Positions 31,803-36,427 of a DNA stretch of 36,427 nucleotides are shown in pieces (within the stretch, counting starts at the first letter, position 1; the number at the start of each line of letters is the position of its first letter). The stretch lies in the NCBI GenBank assembly GCA_012727555.1, contig JAAYGT010000099.1:1-36427 (forward strand). The letters run 5' to 3'. Source of the DNA: Alcaligenaceae bacterium. GTDB lineage: Bacteria > Pseudomonadota > Gammaproteobacteria > Burkholderiales > Burkholderiaceae_B. A program made the position numbers and the translations under genes. The notes under the pieces are model-generated. The model searched no databases and had not been told where the DNA came from. It worked only from the letters and a program-made list of their open reading frames with translations.

Positions 31803-34800
31803 CAGCCTGTCGGCCCGGGATCACCGAAGGCAACAACCGGCCCCGGCGAGACCCATGTTCGACAGATCGCCAGCCAACGCCGTCCAAGTCCGGCAAGCTG
31901 CTGGCCATTGGCCTGCTCAGTGTCCTCATTCATGGGGGCGCACTGGCTGAAAACGATGCCCGTTCGGTACTGGCCGAACAAGGCAACTACTGGCTTGACC
32001 GCAACGACCCGGAACGTGCCGCCGAAGCCTGGAAAAAACTGTTGTTGCTCAGCCCCAACGACCCCAAGGCGCTTTATGGGCTGGGGCGTGCCGCACTGGC
32101 CGCAAAAAAAACCGGGGAAGCCGAAAGCTGGCTGCAAAAATTGCGCCAGCAGCAACCCGATAGCCCCCTGGGAACACAACTGGCCCAGGAAATCACCCTG
32201 GCCAGTGAAGGCAACCAGGCCTCATTGGAAGAAGCCCGTGAACTGGCCGCTACCGGTAACGTCGAGGCCGCGCTTGAAAAATACCGCTCGGTTCTGAAAG
32301 GAAGCACACCATCGGGCAGCCTGGGGCGCGAATACTATACGTTTCTGGGCTACACACCCGGCAATGTGCAGGAAGCGATCAGCGGCTTGCAACGTTTACT
32401 GAAAGAATCGCCCAACGACCCGCAGTTGCAACTGGCCCTGGCACGGCACCTTGCACGCCCGGAATCAACCCGTCTGCAAGGTATTACCGAACTGGCACGG
32501 CTGGCCGGACAGCCCGGCATCGGCGCAGAAGCCACCAAAAGCTGGCGTGATGCCTTGACCTGGCTTGGCACCACACCCGGCCCGCAAGACCTTCCTTATC
32601 TGCAAAACTACCTGAAAACCCATCCCGACGACAAGGCCATTCAGGCACAGTACGAAAGCGGCACCAAGGCACTGGCCGACAGCCGTGCAGCCGCCACCCG
32701 GGCGGCGCGCCAGCCTGCCGACCCTTTGCGTGAACGCACCAACCAGGCCATGCAGCAGCTGGAAAAAGGGGATCCCGCCCAGGCATTGGCCGAATTCCGC
32801 GCCGTTCTGGCAACCCGACCCAATGACAGCGAGGCGCTGGGCGGCATCGGTGTGATCCTGATGCGTCAGGGGCGCTGGACCGAAGCCCGTGATTACCTGC
32901 AGCGTGCCCGCAAAGGCAACGCCGCCTGGCAGGGTCCGTTGAACACGGCCACCTACTGGGTCAATATCCAGCAAGCGGATGCCCTTAAAAATACCGGCAA
33001 GCTCACTGAAGCGCGCAAACTGCTCGAACAGGCCCGACGCCTCAACCCGAAAGACACCACAGCCCAGGCCAAACTGGCCGACCTGCTGTTGGCGGAAGGC
33101 AAATACACCCAGGCCGATGCCGCCTACCAGGCCATTCTGAAGAACCACCCGCGCGACCCGAATGCCTTGCGGGGGCTTGCCGAGTCGGCGCGGGTTTCAG
33201 GCCATCTGCCACAGGCGCGCAAACTGCTTGAAGATGCCTTGCGCAGCGACCCAGGTAATCCCTGGGTACGCCTGCAGCTGGCCCAGATTTATCAGGATAC
33301 CGGCTACCCCCTGGAAGCCCGTGCCCTGGTTGAAGGCCCGCTGCTCACGCATCCGAACGACCCGGATGCCCTGTATGCCTACGCGGTCATCGCAGATCGC
33401 AATAACCAGACCCTGATCGCACGACAGGCCCTTGAACGCATCCCCCCCGGTGCACGCAGTGCCGATGCCCAGGCACTCCTGGCCTCGACAGACCGGCGTC
33501 TGGCCATTGCCCAGGCAGTCGGTCTGGGCAAGGCGGGCCGGAAAGCCGAAGCGCTGGGGATGCTCGCCCGCATTGAAGGCACAACGGCGCGCAACTTCGA
33601 AACCGACAATGCACTGGCGCTGGCCTATACCGACCTGGGCGATTACGCCCGCAGCCTTGCGCTGTTGCAAACCTATATGCTTAAAGGGGGGCAGCAGGGT
33701 ATCGATGCAGGCATCACGTATGTGAACACCTTGCTGCAAGCCAACCAAGATACTGAAGCCGCGGCCGTCATACAGCAACTGCAGGCCAGAAATCTGTCGA
33801 CTGCGCAGCGCGGCGCCCTGGATGAGGTACTGAATGGCTACCGGGTAGCCCAGGCAGATCGCCTGCGGGCACGGGGCGATCTGGTCAACGCCTACACGGC
33901 ACTGGCTCCGGTGCTGGCCGCCAACCCGGCCGATCCCGGTGCCAACGAAGCCCTGGCACGCATGTATGCTGCGGCAGGCCGCATGCAGGAAGCGCAACAG
34001 ATCTACGATACCTTGCTGGCCGCACAACCCGACAATCCGCAACTGCATGTAGCCGCCGCCCAACTGGGCCAGCAGATGCGCAACAAGGCCTACACCAACC
34101 GGCATGCCGAGCAAGCGCTGGCGCTGGCGCCCGACAACCCAGTCATTCTGGGCAGTGTGGCGCGACTCTACCGCGCCGAAGGCAAAACCCGGGAAGCGGC
34201 CACCCTGCTCGAACGCGCTCTGGCCGTGGAAAACCAGCGGGCCCACGCTGCCGGGCTTGTGAACGCCACGCCGCAACCCCGACCCGCCATCAATCCCTTC
34301 GCGGGCGTACCCACAGCCCGGCAAAGCCTGCAAGCGCAACCGCGCCTGCCCGTTCCCGCACTGGCCCGTACGCTCCAACCTGTTGCCCAACCGGCCATGT
34401 ACCCGGCCCAGCCCGGCATGCCAGCAAGTGCAGGCCCGTCGGGTGTGCTGCTGGCCCAGGCACCGATTCAACCCGTGGTCCCGGTGCCTGCACCGGCCTC
34501 GCCAGGCTACCCGGCATCTGCTGCCGCTTATGCGGCGCCCGTACCCGCCTACACAGCCCCCCAACCGGGTTATACCGCTCCCCCACCGGCGTATGGCTAC
34601 GGCGCCGGCAGTGTCGATGCCGTCACCGGGGTTCCCCGTGCCACGCCGGCAGTTCCCCCAGCCTCGGCCAATGCGTATGCAGGCAACCAGCCCTGGACCC
34701 TGCCCGTACCGGGTGTGGCACAAAATACACCGGTACAGGTTTACAACAACCCGTTTGCCGGTTCGGTACCAGGCACCGGACTGCCACCCAACACCGACCC

Positions 34801-36028
34801 CAACTCGCCGGCTGCCCTGGTCAATGAACTGAACCTGATTCATGCGGAACGCAGCGGGCAGGCAAGCGCCGGCCTGTTCGGCAACCAACGCAGCGGCACG
34901 GCAGGCACCAGTCAATTGACGACGCTTGAGGCGCCCGTTCAAATGCAGCTTCCCCTGGGTGATGGCCGCGTGGGGCTTAACGTGACCCCGGTCAGTCTCG
35001 ATCCCGGCACCATGGACTCGAATCCCTATGTACGTGGCACCTACGGTTCCGGACCCATTGCGCTTGAACAGAACCCCGCACTTCCGGGTACCGTCAAGGC
35101 CAGTGGGGTGGGTGTCGCCCTTACGTACAAGCTTGATGGCATCAGTCTGGATGCCGGCGTAACACCCATGGGATTCCAGTACCAGACCTTCACGGGCGGT
35201 GCCTTGTTTGAAGGTACGCTGGATCAGGCCGGTACGGTCGGTTACCGGTTCGACATTTCGCGCCGCCCTGTTACAGAAAGCGCGCTGTCGTATGCCGGCG
35301 TGCGTGATGATCGCACAGGGCTGGAATGGGGAGGCGTTTCAGCCACGGGGGCACGTGCCACACTGTCAAAAGATTTCGGTGACTCCGGCATTTACGGATC
35401 AGCCGCCTGGCACGATCTGCGGGGCACCAATGTGGCACGCAACCAGCGCAACGAATTCAACCTGGGTACGTACTTTCATTTGATCAATGAAGCCGACTCA
35501 CGCCTGACCGTCGGGCTGAACCTGAACTCAACCTCGTTCAAGGAAAACCTGAGCCACTTCACCTACGGCCAGGGGGGGTATTTCAGCCCGCAAAGCTACT
35601 ATGAGCTGAGCATTCCATTCACCTGGGCACAACGCCAGGGCGCCTTCAGCTACAAGATCGGCGGTGCCGTGGGTGTGCAACGGTTCAATCAAGATGCCAG
35701 CCCCTTGTTCCCGAACAACCCTGAGATGCAACTGGCAGCGGTTGGCGCACTGGCCCGCATGAACCTGAACGAACTGAACGGGGTACGCAACGGGTACTAC
35801 GAAAGCAACTCGAAAACCGGTTTCAGCTACAACCTGAATGCATCGGCAGAATACCAGGTGTCGCCGTCCTTGGTTCTGGGTGCCAGCCTGGCAGCCGACA
35901 ATGCGAACGACTACAACCAGTGGGGTGGCGGGCTGTACATGCGCTACCACTTTGATCAGCAATCAAAAGCACCGGAGATGCCGGTCAAGCCGTTCAGTTC
36001 ACCCTTTACGGCAACGTACGGGCGTTAA
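31778..36028 (+). CDS. bcsC: Cellulose export protein BcsC: TPR scaffold plus outer-membrane barrel
   Basis: Outer-membrane exporter of the glucan, 1416 residues, longer than the roughly 1150 of E. coli BcsC. Domain order: signal peptide, many TPR repeats (about 60-825), a linker rich in Pro, Ala and Tyr (about 828-1010), then the BcsC C-terminal barrel from about 1047 (VQMQLPLGDGRVGLNVTPVSLDPG) to GGGLYMRYHF near the end, with a 24-residue tail. ATG 31778 is the only in-frame ATG, GTG or TTG before the hydrophobic core and has GGGAGG just upstream inside bcsZ. It gives an unusually long n-region of about 40 residues before KLLAIGLLSVLIHGGALA. Last gene of the operon; no clear terminator follows. 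Confidence 0.96.
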   Translation: MPRPHTTLAACRPGITEGNNRPRRDPCSTDRQPTPSKSGKLLAIGLLSVLIHGGALAENDARSVLAEQGNYWLDRNDPERAAEAWKKLLLLSPNDPKALYGLGRAALAAKKTGEAESWLQKLRQQQPDSPLGTQLAQEITLASEGNQASLEEARELAATGNVEAALEKYRSVLKGSTPSGSLGREYYTFLGYTPGNVQEAISGLQRLLKESPNDPQLQLALARHLARPESTRLQGITELARLAGQPGIGAEATKSWRDALTWLGTTPGPQDLPYLQNYLKTHPDDKAIQAQYESGTKALADSRAAATRAARQPADPLRERTNQAMQQLEKGDPAQALAEFRAVLATRPNDSEALGGIGVILMRQGRWTEARDYLQRARKGNAAWQGPLNTATYWVNIQQADALKNTGKLTEARKLLEQARRLNPKDTTAQAKLADLLLAEGKYTQADAAYQAILKNHPRDPNALRGLAESARVSGHLPQARKLLEDALRSDPGNPWVRLQLAQIYQDTGYPLEARALVEGPLLTHPNDPDALYAYAVIADRNNQTLIARQALERIPPGARSADAQALLASTDRRLAIAQAVGLGKAGRKAEALGMLARIEGTTARNFETDNALALAYTDLGDYARSLALLQTYMLKGGQQGIDAGITYVNTLLQANQDTEAAAVIQQLQARNLSTAQRGALDEVLNGYRVAQADRLRARGDLVNAYTALAPVLAANPADPGANEALARMYAAAGRMQEAQQIYDTLLAAQPDNPQLHVAAAQLGQQMRNKAYTNRHAEQALALAPDNPVILGSVARLYRAEGKTREAATLLERALAVENQRAHAAGLVNATPQPRPAINPFAGVPTARQSLQAQPRLPVPALARTLQPVAQPAMYPAQPGMPASAGPSGVLLAQAPIQPVVPVPAPASPGYPASAAAYAAPVPAYTAPQPGYTAPPPAYGYGAGSVDAVTGVPRATPAVPPASANAYAGNQPWTLPVPGVAQNTPVQVYNNPFAGSVPGTGLPPNTDPNSPAALVNELNLIHAERSGQASAGLFGNQRSGTAGTSQLTTLEAPVQMQLPLGDGRVGLNVTPVSLDPGTMDSNPYVRGTYGSGPIALEQNPALPGTVKASGVGVALTYKLDGISLDAGVTPMGFQYQTFTGGALFEGTLDQAGTVGYRFDISRRPVTESALSYAGVRDDRTGLEWGGVSATGARATLSKDFGDSGIYGSAAWHDLRGTNVARNQRNEFNLGTYFHLINEADSRLTVGLNLNSTSFKENLSHFTYGQGGYFSPQSYYELSIPFTWAQRQGAFSYKIGGAVGVQRFNQDASPLFPNNPEMQLAAVGALARMNLNELNGVRNGYYESNSKTGFSYNLNASAEYQVSPSLVLGASLAADNANDYNQWGGGLYMRYHFDQQSKAPEMPVKPFSSPFTATYGR

Positions 36029-36427
36029 GGTTTGGGGTTCTTGCAAAGGGTTTGGGTATTCTTTAACGGTTCTGTCGGGGTGCGGGGGCGCGCCGGGTGC
36101 ATCGCACGGCCCTGCGGGCTTCCCGTTGTTGTGGCCCAGACCGGGGCGGGTCCAGAACTCGCGCGGTCGATCCTGCGGATCGAAAAGCGTCGCGCTCAGA
36201 CAACTGGACCCTTGAATCCCCGGTCAGCGTGCCGGTGGCGGCGTGCTCAAGCACACACGGGCGGCACACAGCCCGCCCGACCCTCGCGTTTTTTCAGGTT
36301 TGGAAGACGCCTTTTAAACAGTTAATCCGCGCATCTCCCGTATGCGCGCGAAGCGTGTTATGCACTGGCCAATCGGATCAGGAAGTGAGCTTCAACGGCT
36401 ATGCGAATACGTCAGGGTCTCACGAAG
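36029..36427 (+). repeat. Right copy of the dispersed repeat; no gene seen
   Basis: The last 399 nt hold no convincing gene. Open frames here lack homology that I recognise, and their Arg/Ala/Gly/Pro-rich make-up is that of untranslated GC-rich DNA. From 36029 to about 36160 it matches the reverse complement of the first 150 nt of the window, with a 28 of 31 nt block at 36095-36125. The element probably continues past that point, since the left copy is cut at the window edge. No intrinsic terminator for bcsC stands out. Confidence 0.55.

Noticed and set aside
33197-34942. 581-codon open frame on the minus strand inside bcsC
   Set aside because: It is antisense to a well-supported BcsC, has Gly/Arg/Cys-rich composition without family motifs, and arises from the GC-rich codon pattern of the opposite strand.
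36032-36325. 97-codon plus-strand frame after bcsC
   Set aside because: Low-complexity Arg/Ala/Gly composition, no ribosome binding site, and it lies in the dispersed repeat.
1-36427. The whole window as a composite transposon bounded by inverted repeats
   Set aside because: The interval holds core genes (dnaX, recR, xerD, ffs), no transposase is present, and the end repeats are only partly similar, so they are more likely independent copies of a dispersed element.

Overview
The window reads as chromosomal DNA of a moderately GC-rich betaproteobacterium, most likely an Alcaligenaceae-type member of the Burkholderiales. This is inferred from three stand-alone Bug/TctC-type periplasmic receptors, a catabolic CoA-transferase/LysR cluster, and a bcsD-bcsP-bcsQ-bcsA cellulose operon of the betaproteobacterial kind. 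I cannot name a species from sequence alone. No transposase, phage, tRNA or CRISPR array is visible.

Layout. (1) 1-1323: start of the window with part of a dispersed repeat, then transaldolase and a strong two-way terminator. (2) 1362-4003, minus: a nitrate/sulfonate/taurine-type ABC importer (Tat-exported binding protein, ATPase, permease). (3) 4151-7557, minus: a housekeeping block transcribed as SRP RNA (ffs), dnaX, ybaB, recR, the same order as scr-dnaX-yaaK-recR in Bacillus subtilis. The dnaX gene carries a U7 slippery run that meets a stop codon at once in the -1 frame. (4) 7656-9280, plus: xerD and a YbaK-type Cys-tRNA deacylase. (5) 9407-13547, plus: a probable acyl-CoA catabolic cluster (class III CoA-transferase, Bug receptor, enoyl-CoA hydratase, LysR regulator). 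(6) 13492-17102, minus: a tightly overlapping GldA/GldF/GldG-like ABC operon ending in a membrane-anchored DUF4340-like protein with a histidine cluster. Upstream on the same strand is an exported metallo-beta-lactamase-fold hydrolase resembling AHL lactonases. (7) 18264-20489: two divergent Bug receptors. (8) 20751-21743: nitronate monooxygenase. (9) 21980-36028, plus: a 14-kb cellulose biosynthesis operon, bcsD-bcsP-bcsQ-bcsA-bcsB1-bcsB2-bcsZ-bcsC. (10) 36029-36427: no gene; a second, inverted copy of the repeat seen at the left end.

How the genes work together. In the bcs operon, BcsA makes the glucan from UDP-glucose and has an intact c-di-GMP-binding PilZ domain. BcsB receives the glucan in the periplasm, BcsZ trims it, BcsC carries it through the outer membrane, and BcsD/BcsP/BcsQ organise the synthase. 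The most unusual feature is that bcsB is present twice in tandem, both copies full length and strongly diverged. Together with the dnaX slippery site, the inverted repeat family at the window ends, and a palindrome at the probable bcs transcription start, it is the main thing here worth following up.
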